DNA of 64,000 bases from Heterocephalus glaber (Eukaryota; Chordata; Mammalia; Rodentia; Bathyergidae), in the NCBI RefSeq assembly GCF_000247695.1, contig NW_004624882.1, positions 1,623,199 through 1,687,198 on the forward strand, written 5' to 3'. The notes beneath the pieces were generated by a model. The model saw nothing but the letters and a program-made list of their open reading frames with translations. It ran no database searches and had not been told where the DNA came from. Shown here in pieces: positions 10,999 to 20,889 of the stretch. How positions within the stretch are numbered: the stretch's first letter is position 1; each line of letters begins with the position of its first letter. The position numbers and the translations under genes are program-made.

Positions 10999-11562
10999 CA
11001 GTCATGCGCTGTGTAATGATGTTTCAGTCAATGATAGACCACATACACAATGGTCATATGCCTTCATCACTCTGCTTTGTCACTGGGATGATAGATCCAA
11101 CACCCACAACTTGAAGCGGGAGAGGTCTATTTTGGATCACAGTTACTGTTCCTGGTCAGCCGGCTCCAAGGCAGAAATGGCATGGTGGGAGGGTCTGGCC
11201 TGAGGAAAGCTGCTCACGGCATGGTGGCCAGGGAGCAGGGCTAGAAAGGAGAGCCGGAGAGGAAGATACACCCTTTCAGGTCACGCCTCTAGTGTACTGC
11301 CTCTTCTGACCAGGCCCCATTCTTAATAGCACATTTAGCTATGTACAGTGCCCACATGTTCCAATTACCTTCTTAAAGCCATACCTCTGAACACATGAGG
11401 CTTTGGGGGGGGGCATTCTAGATCCAAACCATGACACTACAAGATTATAGTGCCTAGTGAGGTCATAGCTGTCTTAGTTTGTATAAGTAATCTTTATGAT
11501 GTTCCCACAATGACAAAATCACCCAATGGCACATTCCCCCATTGTTAAGCAACTCATAACTA
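10999..11562 (+). mobile_element. Tigger-like (TcMar) non-autonomous transposon, itself split by an LTR
   Basis: It starts CAGTCATGCGCTGTGTAATG and ends with the matching inverted terminus TTAAGCAACTCATAACTA. A TA target duplication is present on both sides (10997-10998 and 11563-11564), as expected for Tc1/mariner elements. Internal blocks are ATGATAGACCACATACACAATGG on the left and GATGTTCCCACAATGACAAAATC on the right. Positions about 11074-11436 belong to a later LTR insertion. Confidence 0.78.
11074..11436 (-). mobile_element. MT/MaLR-type LTR, antisense, inside the Tigger-like element
   Basis: The blocks match the solo LTR at 20516-20884: GGTCTATTTTGGATCACAGTT, then CAGCCGGCTCCAAGGCAGAAATGG. 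They continue with GTCACGCCTCTAGTG and ACATGAGGCTTTGGGG, ending AAACCATGACA. No clear target duplication was identified. It includes a G9 homopolymer near 11406. Confidence 0.65.
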
Positions 11563-12195
11563 TACTTGCCTCAGAGGATTGCCCTGATGATTAAGTGTGC
11601 CAAACTCTTGGGGAAGTGCCTGGGACTCAGATATTTTCTTGTGTGTGGTTCTCGCCTATACAGATACAGTCTTAATGAATAGGATAATTTCTTAAACACA
11701 TCATTCATTCTTTCAAATGGCATTTGAGTGGTTGGTGATCCATCACCTCCGCCAGAACATTCAGGGTACTTTGGTTGTATATTTATAATCTGAATTAAAG
11801 ATTAGAAACACATACTTTTCTTTTTATAACAATTATCTTTTTCTAGTTAAATTAATTCCATCCTAAATCCTTCCTGTAGAGACAATTACCAGTGAGTGTG
11901 GAGTTTGGGCTGGAAACAGAAATTAGACTTAGGTGTAGGTGGTCTCCAATATTTTATCTATTAAGGTTCTAGAAAATGCAACAAAATTTGAACTTCTTAT
12001 GCACCTTGGTCTGCTTACATTATCTTTGGGGATCCTAGGGGCTCCTGATAGAAAGAAGAGGAGTAAAGCACATGCAGGGAATGGAGTGAAAGCATCAGAG
12101 GCAGTCAGTAGACACACATGCACTGGTCCAGGGTGTTTTCTCACTCAGCATCCAACCCTCAGACTCAGCTCTTTGTTTAAGAAATATCCTCAGAC

Positions 12196-12369
12196 AAAGC
12201 CGTATGTGGTGGTGCACGACTGTAATCCTTAATCTGAACAGTCCTTGGCTAAAGTAGGAGGATTACAAATTCAAGTCCAGAGTGACTACATAGTAATTTC
12301 AAGGCCAATTGGACTATATGCTAAGACCTTGTACCACCCCTACCCCCGCTAAAAAAAAGAAAAAGGAAA
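12196..12369 (+). repeat. B1-type SINE (7SL-derived)
   Basis: Starts as GCCGTATGTGGTGGTGCACGAC, then GTAATCC..., GGAGGATTACAAATTCAAG, CTAAGACCTTGTACC and an A-rich tail. It is flanked by direct repeats of about 15 bp, GAAATATCCTCAGAC at 12181-12195 and GAAATACCCTCAGGC at about 12370-12384. Pol III A and B box regions are present but diverged. Confidence 0.8.
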
Positions 12370-12384
12370 GAAATACCCTCAGGC

Positions 12385-13954
12385 TACTAAGTCTGTGTTA
12401 CCTAAACACAGAAAGGTAACAGTAAGCCCAGGGGGTAGCCTTTAACCTGTGATTATCCTATAAATACTAGCCCTCTGCCTTTGATGGTACAACTACTAGA
12501 TGTGAGCTAAAAAGTATTTAGAACCCCCTGTGGACTGAGTCAAACTTGGCCCTCCTGGAACTGCCTAATATCACATCTTTTCTTAACCTCTTTTTTTTAA
12601 ACCAGATACTAAGAAGAGGAGGGGTGAAGAGAAAGTAATAAAAAAGCTTATATACTTCCCAACCCCTATTTATTTTTCTTGGGAACTCTTCCCATTACAT
12701 CATTTACACATGGATCCTCATCTCAGAGTAAACTTCTGGGAGCCTAATTTAAGGCAATGAACAAGTGCCTAATGATGAAAAAAATAGTATTCTCTAAATT
12801 GCCATTTCAATCCCATCTTTTAATGGTCATCATTTGGGTAATCTTTTTGTAGAAAGTATACCTATGCTGGTTGTTAATCAAGCCCAGCTTACTTGAAAAG
12901 CTTAACTCAAGACCATTCAACAACTTCTGAACTAGAGGGAGAGGGGGAAAAAGTAAAATAAGAAATAGACTAGATTAAAAGTATAATCTCCCATGTTAAA
13001 ATCATGCCAGGAACATTTTCCCTATTCAAAATATATTGAAATAGCCATCTTAATAAGGATCATTCTATTAAAAGGATGACTGGAAATGTTCTTTTAAACC
13101 AAAGAAACACCCATCTGCCTTAGTCTTACATAAAGATTTCTCTGAGCAAGGAGGTAATTACAGCTTGACATATGCCTAAAATAGCCTTGATTCCATGTTT
13201 TTTTTTTCAATCTAGAGGTGGGCAGATACCACACTGGCGCTTCTCTGAATTACAGCTTATAAAACATGGAAAAAATTAAAATCGATTGAATTGTGATGTT
13301 GAGTATATAAGCCTTTTGATTACTTTCTCCTTCCCCTCCTCTTCTTAGTATCCTTAAACAAATGAAAAGTCTGATTTCTTCTCTAACAGTAATGGTTAGA
13401 ATCTATTTTGAGAGTTGAGAATGGTACTGCATGGTTTCCATGTGGTCTAGAACAATGGTTCCCAGTCTGTTTTCCCACTTGTCATCTTTAACTCTGGGAT
13501 TGGCTATTTACTGGTTGCATAACCCTGGGGAAATTCTACACTTCTTTAAGCTTTTGCACCCTCATTTATAAAAGTTTTAAAAAGACCCTTTCTCTGAGCC
13601 TACCACTTTTGAGAAGGTGAAGGAGACTCTATTCACATACATTAATCGTGGAAGAACCTAGAGCATGAAAATAATTGTGGCAGAGATAAGGCCTGCAATG
13701 AATTAGATATTTCCCACACTACTTTATAAATAGATACTTTGCAGAAATTCAGCTTTTAAAATCTAGGCTTTGTTTGATGTGCACAAGTGCTAAATCTTCA
13801 ACATTTAAAATGTACATAGCAATTTACATGTGCATTATAAAAAGTCATCTGCTGTTCACTTTCAAGGAAGAAAAGAATTTTTTTTTCCAGCAGAACAGCT
13901 AAGCTTTATTTTTCCATAATAGATTATTATTTCTTCATTTACAAAGCAAGACTT
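12385..13954. other. Intronic sequence, nothing recognised
   Basis: AT-rich unique-looking intron. No exon, RNA gene or repeat I can name. Confidence 0.45.
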
Positions 13955-14059
13955 GGGCCGGGGATTTAGCTCAGTGGTTTTGCTGCCTGCTGCGCAAGTA
14001 CAAGGACCCGAGTTCGATCCCCGGTATGAAAAAGAAAAAAAAAAACCCAAAGAAACAAA
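13955..14059 (+). repeat. Young ID-type (tRNA-like) SINE
   Basis: The body has a pol III A box (GGATTTAGCTCAGTGG) and B box (GAGTTCGATCCCCGG) about 40 bp apart, then an A-rich tail. The tRNA-like middle reads GCTGCCTGCTGCGCAAGTAC. It is flanked by a near-perfect target duplication, AAAGCAAGACTT at 13943-13954 and AAAACAAGACTT at 14060-14071. It is not a functional tRNA gene: no cloverleaf closure, and a poly(A)-like tail. Confidence 0.92.
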
Positions 14060-14209
14060 AAAACAAGACTTTACCTAAGCTTTTGAGGTTTAACACTTGT
14101 TTATATTTGTCTGCTAGACCCTTAGATAATTATTCAAATTAAAGTACTAAGTGACCATAAGTGATACTGGATATTTATAAATAATTTTTGAGAAACAAAA
14201 CTTTTTCAT

Positions 14210-15097
14210 AAAATCTGGAGAATTGTAGGATTATGGGAATTTGGCAAAGTAGTTTTTGAGTGTACTTGAGTTTTCCCTTTAAAAGGCAGGAGGCAACTAG
14301 GATAGCAAAGCCAAAAACCCTTGGACATTACCAGCAAAACCAGGTGACGAGATATTCCCATGAATGCCAAAATATGGCATGAGGGAGTGGAAATGGAGGG
14401 AAGGTATACTTGCACAAGAAGTAGGAGATTCTCATCCTGGAAATCTATAGGAGAACAAGCTGCAGACTTCCATAATAGGCAGCATGATAGCCTCCAAAGC
14501 AGAGTGGCGAGGGTGAGGCACATATTTACATGCACAGCTATGGCTAGCTATACGAGAGGCAGGTAGCAGTCGCATTGGCTCTACGCTGATGATGTGGATG
14601 TAACACATCTATCCACAAATAGGGCAGAAAGAGGAAAGTTTTTGAAGAGCATCATTAGGTAGCTGCTTGTCTTACATGTGTTAATATTAATTGTGAGTAC
14701 AAAGAGACTAGGTCAGGCCAAATCCTCAGGACTAGAGCAAAAAGTGTTATGAAATGGTTACTTAGCTAATTTCAACAATGTTCAACAGACAATAGCCAGG
14801 GAGAAAAAAGCTGGGTAGGTATGTGTATGGGGGATCAGGAGGAGGGAATACGCTATTATATAAAGGCATTCGTCTAATGATAACCACTAGAAGAAAAGTA
14901 CGCATCTTCTGAATATCTAAAGGTCACATGTAGATACACATACACACAATTTTTTTCACATGTGCATGTGTGAAAACACAATAGTGATCACTAAGATATA
15001 TAGTTGAGTGAAAAAAGCAATAAGCATAAAACTGTGCCTAATATACTACTGTTTCTAAGAATGGAGAGGGATCAGATTATGAAGTCATATTCAACAG
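14210..15097. other. Intronic sequence, nothing recognised
   Basis: Possibly includes an old LTR or LINE piece at 14210-14580, but I could not match it. Nothing coding. Confidence 0.35.
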
Positions 15098-15180
15098 TGA
15101 CGTTGGGGGCATGGTCCTGTGGTAGAATGTGTGCTTAGCATGACTGAGGCCTTAAGTTCCATCCCTGGCACCAAAACAAA
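15098..15180 (+). repeat. Old ID-type SINE
   Basis: TTGGGGGCATGGTCCTGTGGTAGAATG and TTAGCATGACTGAGGCC, then TTCCATCCCTGGCACCAAAA. This is the usual ID body but diverged from the young copies. Its middle (TGCTTAGCATGA) is the older ID type. Confidence 0.75.
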
Positions 15181-17189
15181 GGGCCATCCTTGAGAATTAT
15201 ACATAAAACATCAGTAAATCCACTCAGTGGCAGAATGACACAGACAGGAGCTATCCCAAGGGATTTTAAAACAGTAACTTGAATATCCTTGTGGGACATG
15301 CCATAAAGACAAAGAAAAGTGTAATAAAAGTATTTTAAAATGTGTTCTGTAATCATATTACTTGTGGTGGTGTCACTGTTTCGGGCTTGTGTGTGCAGTG
15401 TGGGATAAAGTTCAGAGATTATGTGGTGTCACTGAGAACTGGGATTTACAGTTTGAGAAAAAACTAGATAAAGATTTAAGATAGATGAGGTTACATAAAA
15501 ACTTTTTGTCGTGAATTTGAATCAGACGCATCAGTATGAGCCCATGATGTATTTGATCTTTTAAAGATGTACAAATATTTCTTAGTTCATCCTTATCAGT
15601 GAGCACACTTGCAATCTGATTACTAAATACCACTTCGCATTAAAAGGAATCATGGATCCTTGGAGAAATTACTAATTGTACATCTGGAACAACAAAGATA
15701 CAGGGTGAGCCTTGAACATCATGTCATATCAGAACCCAAGATAATAACATATTTGAGTTATGTTAAAAGGAAACAATAGCCCACTTGAACAGGCTCCCAC
15801 CACCACAGATGAGACAAATTTCATTTTTGCAAGAATAATAGCAGTGGATGTAAATATCTCCAGTATACTTAAATCCGTAAGTTTATTATAATGATCCCCT
15901 TTCCTCTTTTTCATACTTTTAAAATTGGTTATAAAGATTAATGGGTTTCATTTTGGCAGATTTCTTCATGCACATAACATAGTTTGATCATTTTCACCCC
16001 CCATCATCCCCTTTGCTCCACCCCTCTTCTCACTGGAGGGCAGTGATTCAATGCATATAATATATTTTGAATAATGATCCTTTAAAAATTCCACCATTTT
16101 TCTCCTTTGAGAATGCTGGTGAAACAATAGTTTTGAAGACTGGTTTTGAAAACTGGTAAATTAGGGGACAGAATCAAGTATTTATTCTATCTTTTTTTAT
16201 GAACTGTTCCTTGAAGAAACCAATTTCTCTTCATAGAGTTGTTGAGCTAATAATTGAAGAGGAAATGATGGAATTAGTGCACTATTCTTTTGTAATCATT
16301 AATGAATTAATTGATCTTGGCAAAACATTACCAATAGCTGCTTACATCACAAAGAGATAACCAAATTCCATATAGCCCTGGAGGAGGATGAAGTACACAT
16401 CACCCCCCATAAGGGAGTTACAAGAAATACAGGGATATTTACAGAAGAGTATGTGAAAAGACACCCAGAGATGCAATCAGCAAAATCCAGGCTCCGGAAA
16501 CTCTTACAAGACAAATAACTTCTTTTTTTAAAACAATATAAATTGTTTTGAGAGACAATAAGAGATGGAAAGAGAAACTGTAGATTAAAATAGTCTTGTA
16601 AGACATATCAACAAATGATAATATCACTTTACTTGAATCTTCAAGTATTCTGTAGAAAGAAATTATTTTATGACATCATGGAAGAGATGTGAATGCTGGC
16701 TGGATATTTGAAACTATTGAGAAAATATTATTAATTTGTAAGGTGTGATATTGGCATTGTGGGTTTTTATTTTTATGGAAAATGCTTATCCTTTAGCAAT
16801 ATATACTGAATTATTTGGCATGAACTGATGTGCTCTCTGGAGTTTGGGTCAGTATCACCTAAATAGGGAAGTGCCTGGGTGGATGCAGTATGGCATATGG
16901 CTACAAGTCTATAACTTTCAAAGCTGGGTGACAGGAACATGAGTTGGTCATATTAGTCTCTACACTTATTCTTCCATTAACAATTTTCCATAACAAAGTG
17001 TTCCTAGAACAACCTGGAGCCATGAGTGACCAGTTGTAGTGGCAGTTGTTTCTTTGGCTTGACCAGGATTCAATCCATTCTTTTAATAATGACCACCAGA
17101 TTTCCTTTGAAAAACTGATCTCTCCCACATTTAGATGTCGGAAATCTGTGTAGGGCTGGTCCCATCCCTTTTATCCAGACCTGGTTGCC
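15181..17189. other. Intronic sequence, nothing recognised
   Basis: Long AT-rich intron stretch. I see no exon with plausible splice sites and no clear repeat. Confidence 0.45.
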
Positions 17190-17721
17190 TATGGGAATTA
17201 ATTCTGGCTGTCAACTTAACTGGACTGAGAACTGGTAAAGCACTACTTTTGGGCGTGTCTATGAGGGTGTTTCCAGAAAAGATTGGCATGGGTGGGTGAC
17301 CTGAGAAAGGAAGACCCACCCATGCCATCCAAGAGGCTGGAGGCCCAGATGGAACAGGAAAGAAGGAAGAAATTCTCTCTCCCTCTCTCTCTCTCTCTCT
17401 CCCTCTCTCTCTCTCTCTGACTCTTACTGCTGGAGGGGTTTCTGGTTTCTCCTGTTGCTGCCTTGGGACATCAGACTCCAGGTTCTTTGGGCTTTAGACT
17501 CTGAGACTTGCATGAGTAGCCTTCTGGGGGCTCTGAGACCTTTGGCCATGGATTAGGGGCTCATCACGGGCCTCCCTGGTTCTGAGGTTTTGGATTCTTG
17601 GATTGAGCCATGCTACAATCTTCTCTGGCTCACCAGCATACAGATAGCCTGTTGTGGAACTCTTCTGTCTCTGCAGTCATGTGAGCCAGTTCCATTTTTC
17701 TGGAGTATCCTGACTAATACA
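17190..17721 (+). mobile_element. ERVL-type LTR (MLT2-like) with internal CT microsatellite
   Basis: It opens with AATTCTGGCTGTCAACTTAACTGG and has the phrase GGGCGTGTCTATGAGGGTGTTTCCAGA. Next is a (CT)n run, then TGGGACATCAGACTCC, CACCAGCATACAGATAGCC, and the terminal TGGAGTATCCTGACTAATACA. This order is that of ERVL LTRs in mammals. No internal retroviral genes are present, so it is a solo LTR remnant. Confidence 0.72.
17371..17419 (+). repeat. (CT)n microsatellite
   Basis: A run of CT dinucleotides with a few CCC interruptions, about 49 bp, inside the LTR at 17190-17721. It probably grew from the pyrimidine-rich region normally present there. Confidence 0.9.
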
Positions 17722-19004
17722 TGTCTCCAGTGTATTCCATCCCTTGGGTGACAGTAATTCATTCAGAGGGGAATAGTCACCCTACTGGGCCAGTGAAAAT
17801 TTTGTCAGGAAGTCTGGTTGGATTGATTGGGATGGTGATCTTTTACCTCGTGGGCTGTGAAGTTAGCAGCATTTAAAACAGAGTTCTTAGACAACCTTAA
17901 CACTATTTGAAGAGCGATAACTTGAGGAAAAGGCCAACACAGGAAACTGGGAGAAGCTGAGATGAAGGGTGAAGGAAGGGTTCCTGACACAATCAAGTCT
18001 CTACACCCATCTCTCTTTGTGCCCGAGTGGCCTCGCCTCACATCCCTTTGAGCTCTGCCATCCAACAAATTCCCTCTTTGCTTGAGCCATTTTGAATGAT
18101 GTTATTTTCACTTCTGCCTAAGAAGCTCTTACCAATCCCAGCTATGCTACTTTAACACATACTGTATATCTGAGAGCCCAAGAAGAGGGACTTTATGGAG
18201 AAAAGAAAACAAATTACAGTGGAATGTTACTTTTAGGAGCCTCCCACATATTGTATTACTTTGTCAAATAATGGAAACAGGTGGCTCACTGTGCTTTAAA
18301 AATCATAATACATGAAGGAAACTAAAGAGGGCAAGAAACGTGTTTTCTAAAAATTTTTTGCACTTTTTGGGTATTCAGTTTTGAAATTATCAAGCTCCAA
18401 GTTACCCAGAAACCCTGAAGTGCTGTACCAGAAAGAACATTCTAAATGTTATTTCTGGAATTCAAAGTGAGCTGATACTGTTGATTGTATTCAATGAAGA
18501 ACAGTCTGTTCCACCTCTAATATCCTTGATTTAACATTAAATATAAATGAAAACACCATGGGGTAGAGTTTCAGAGCACGTGATGAAAATTTAGCTCTGA
18601 TATACTTCTTATAAAAATCCAAGAATGCTCAACCCACAAAGCAATCCCATTTATTAGACACAGAGCTGTACACTGTTCTGTTCATAAAAGTATAATAGAA
18701 CAGCACAAGGAGCTAAAAGGGAAAGAAGGATGTTTAACAGTGATAAGTTCTTACATCAGGGGAAAATCACAAATCTTTTGTTTTCTGTGCCTTTTATTAT
18801 TTGACTTAGAATTGGTAACAAACTTCCCCTTAGTTACTTTGAAATAGACTAAGAATACATAAAAGGCAAAAATGTTGACATAAAATGTCTTATTTGTAAT
18901 AATTCTATATTACAAAATTTTCTGCCTAACTACAAGATGCATATTTTTTGTACCTTTCTGTTTAACATATGCAATACATGGAGGAAATAAGTATATTTTA
19001 TTAT
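17722..19004. other. Intronic sequence, nothing recognised
   Basis: No exon, RNA gene or identifiable repeat seen. Confidence 0.45.
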
Positions 19005-19168
19005 TTTGTTTTTTTTTCCTTTTCTGAGACAGGGTCCAGTATACAGTTCAAGTTGGCCTTGAACTCACCATATAGCCCAGGCTATCCTCAAATTTGTGAC
19101 GATCCTCCTGCCTCAGCTTTCTAAGCACTGGGATTATAAGCATGTGCCACCACACCAGGCTAGGAGTC
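19005..19168 (-). repeat. B1-type SINE, antisense
   Basis: Reverse-complement B1: a T-rich run, TGAGACAGGGTCCAG, AGTTGGCCTTGAACTCACC, ATAGCCCAGGCTATCCTC, then CACTGGGATTATAAGCATGTG and CACCACACCAGGCT. It is nearly full length. Confidence 0.88.
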
Positions 19169-19189
19169 TATATAGATATTTCTCATGTA

Positions 19190-19590
19190 ACTACTGAGTC
19201 ATGTTCTTGGGTTAGGTCATTAAGTGAATTTGTTGCTAAGTGAAAAACTATATATAGTATGTACATTACAATATTCAGAACAAAGAAATGGTCAAAGGAA
19301 ACTCTAACTTTATGACTTTGCTTTTATTTGCATAACTCTTTCATGTAGTATGGTAATGTATAACAGAACATAAAACTACAGTACTGTACTGTACAGTACA
19401 ATCAGCAAAAATTATAGTACCATATAAACAAGGTGTACTGTACCCAAAAGACTTTGAGTCTCTATAAACAACATGTACATAACTGTACAAAAAAAAGGAC
19501 AGATTGTAAGTCTGAACAGTATGGCTCAGTCATAAATGCAAACAGTCATTAAACAGGTAGACTGTTAAATGAGGAACATCTGTATTTTAT
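19190..19590. mobile_element. Tigger-like DNA transposon remnant
   Basis: Blocks such as TTCATGTAGTATGGTAATGTATAACAG, CAGTACTGTACTGTACAGTAC (a partial palindrome) and GTTGCTAAGTGAAAA are like the interior of old Tigger elements. Ends are not clear. Confidence 0.4.
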
Positions 19591-20144
19591 TTTTTATTTT
19601 GTTATCAGATGACTTATTAACTGGTTTTAATGTATACTACATGGTGGTATATAATTTGGTGCACAAAATAAAGGCTGGTTTAAAATACACAGAATACTAA
19701 TAACCAAAAATGTTGAAGTAAATATGAAGTCTTACCTTCAATTAGACGAGTTTGATAGACATGAGCACCTATGGTTGAATGAGGATGCAGAACAGATTGT
19801 AGAGCAGAAAAGGGGCATAAAAGAAAGTCCTTACTTTCTATGCTTCTGCATTTTGTCCAACATCAAAACAAAACTATGTAATGTGTACACAATATTTACT
19901 TCATCCTAGTTATAAGAAATATTCCATTTCTTTATTTTTCTAAATAATCTTATCCCAACTCTCAGTCCTTGTCCAACTGGCTGGTGGGATACACATTTAT
20001 AGTTTCATTCTGGGAAGATTTCTCCCTTGTCCAGGACATGCGAGCCTCCTGGGATGTTAACTCAGTGCTGCTCACTTTCAGGAGGGGTCATCTAGTGATG
20101 CATTAAACCCAATCTGCCACTCCTCACTGACCCATTCATTGTCA

Positions 20145-20495
20145 CAGTGGTCCCAACCTTTTTGGCATCAAGAAGCAGTTTCATAGACAACAGCTTTTCC
20201 ATAGATGGGGAGGGGGTGTTTTCAGGATAATCCAAACACATTAATTTTATTGAGCACTTTATTTCTATTATAATTACATGATAGTCTCATAAGGAGTGTG
20301 CAACCCAGATCCCAGCCTTGTGCATTTCACACTAGGGTTTGTGCTCCTGTGAGAATCTAATGGCACTGCTGCTCTGATGGGAGGCAGAGCTAGCCATGGG
20401 AAGCAGCTATAAATACAGATGAAGCTTTGCTCCCTGGCCCACTGCTCACTTCCTGCTGTGTGGCCTAGTTCCTAACTTGGGGTTGGGGACCCCTG
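20145..20495 (+). mobile_element. MER1-type hAT element
   Basis: It starts CAGTGGTCCCAACCTTTTTGGCATC and ends GGGGTTGGGGACCCCTG. The two termini form imperfect inverted repeats. Interior blocks AGTCTCATAAGGAGTGTGCAACC and TGAGAATCTAATGGCACTGC are those of MER1. It is non-autonomous. The right end lies 20 bp from a solo LTR. Confidence 0.88.
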
Positions 20496-20515
20496 GTCTA
20501 AGAGTCCTTGGAAGG

Positions 20516-20884
20516 TGTCTTAGTTACCTTTCTCTCGTTGCTGAGATAAAATACCTGACACCCAAAGTTAAAGGGGAAAGGGTTTATTTAGCTTACAGTT
20601 TGTAGAGGTTCCAGTCCATAATCGGCTGGCTCCAAGGCAGGGTAGCACATGGCGGAGGAGCAGCAGTTCATCATGGCAGACCAAAGGTAGCAAAAGCAAC
20701 AAGAGTCCTTAACAGCATTTTTCTGTCCCTTTTAACTTATTCAGACTACTTAGGGCGGGTAGCACTCAATTAATCCTAGTGCCCTTGAGCCTGGGCCCAC
20801 CATGAATCAATCACACACTCTAGATTCAGCCACCTCTGAAAAACCATGAGGCTTTGGGGAGACATCTAAACACAAGCCATAACA
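20516..20884 (-). mobile_element. Solo LTR of MT/MaLR type with 5-bp target duplication
   Basis: 369 bp running from TGTCTTAGTTACC to CATAACA on the + strand (TG..CA ends). It is flanked by the 5-bp direct repeat GAAGG at 20511-20515 and 20885-20889, as left by ERVL-type integrases. Shared blocks with 11074-11436 (GGCTGGCTCCAAGGCAG, CATGAGGCTTTGGGG) place it in the same family. No retroviral interior is present. Confidence 0.87.
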
Positions 20885-20889
20885 GAAGG

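Larger units (their letters stand above)
10946..11650 (+). repeat. MIR SINE, split by a DNA transposon
   Basis: The left part (to 10998) reads CTTCCTCACCTCTCAAACAGGAATAACAGTA. The right part resumes exactly at 11563 with TACTTGCCTCAGAGGATTGCCC, then GATGATTAAGTGTG and GAAGTGCCTGGGACTCAG. Joined, these give the usual MIR order (..CCTCATCTGTAAAAT..AGTA / CCTACCTCATAGGGTTG..). The insertion at 10999-11562 fell in the middle. Confidence 0.75.

Noticed and set aside
13955..14040. Possible tRNA gene
   Set aside because: A and B boxes are present, but the A-rich tail, target duplication and sister copies show that it is a SINE.
17190..17721. Retroviral genes next to the LTRs
   Set aside because: No gag, pro, pol or env frames were seen near any LTR in the window; all appear to be solo or fragmentary.
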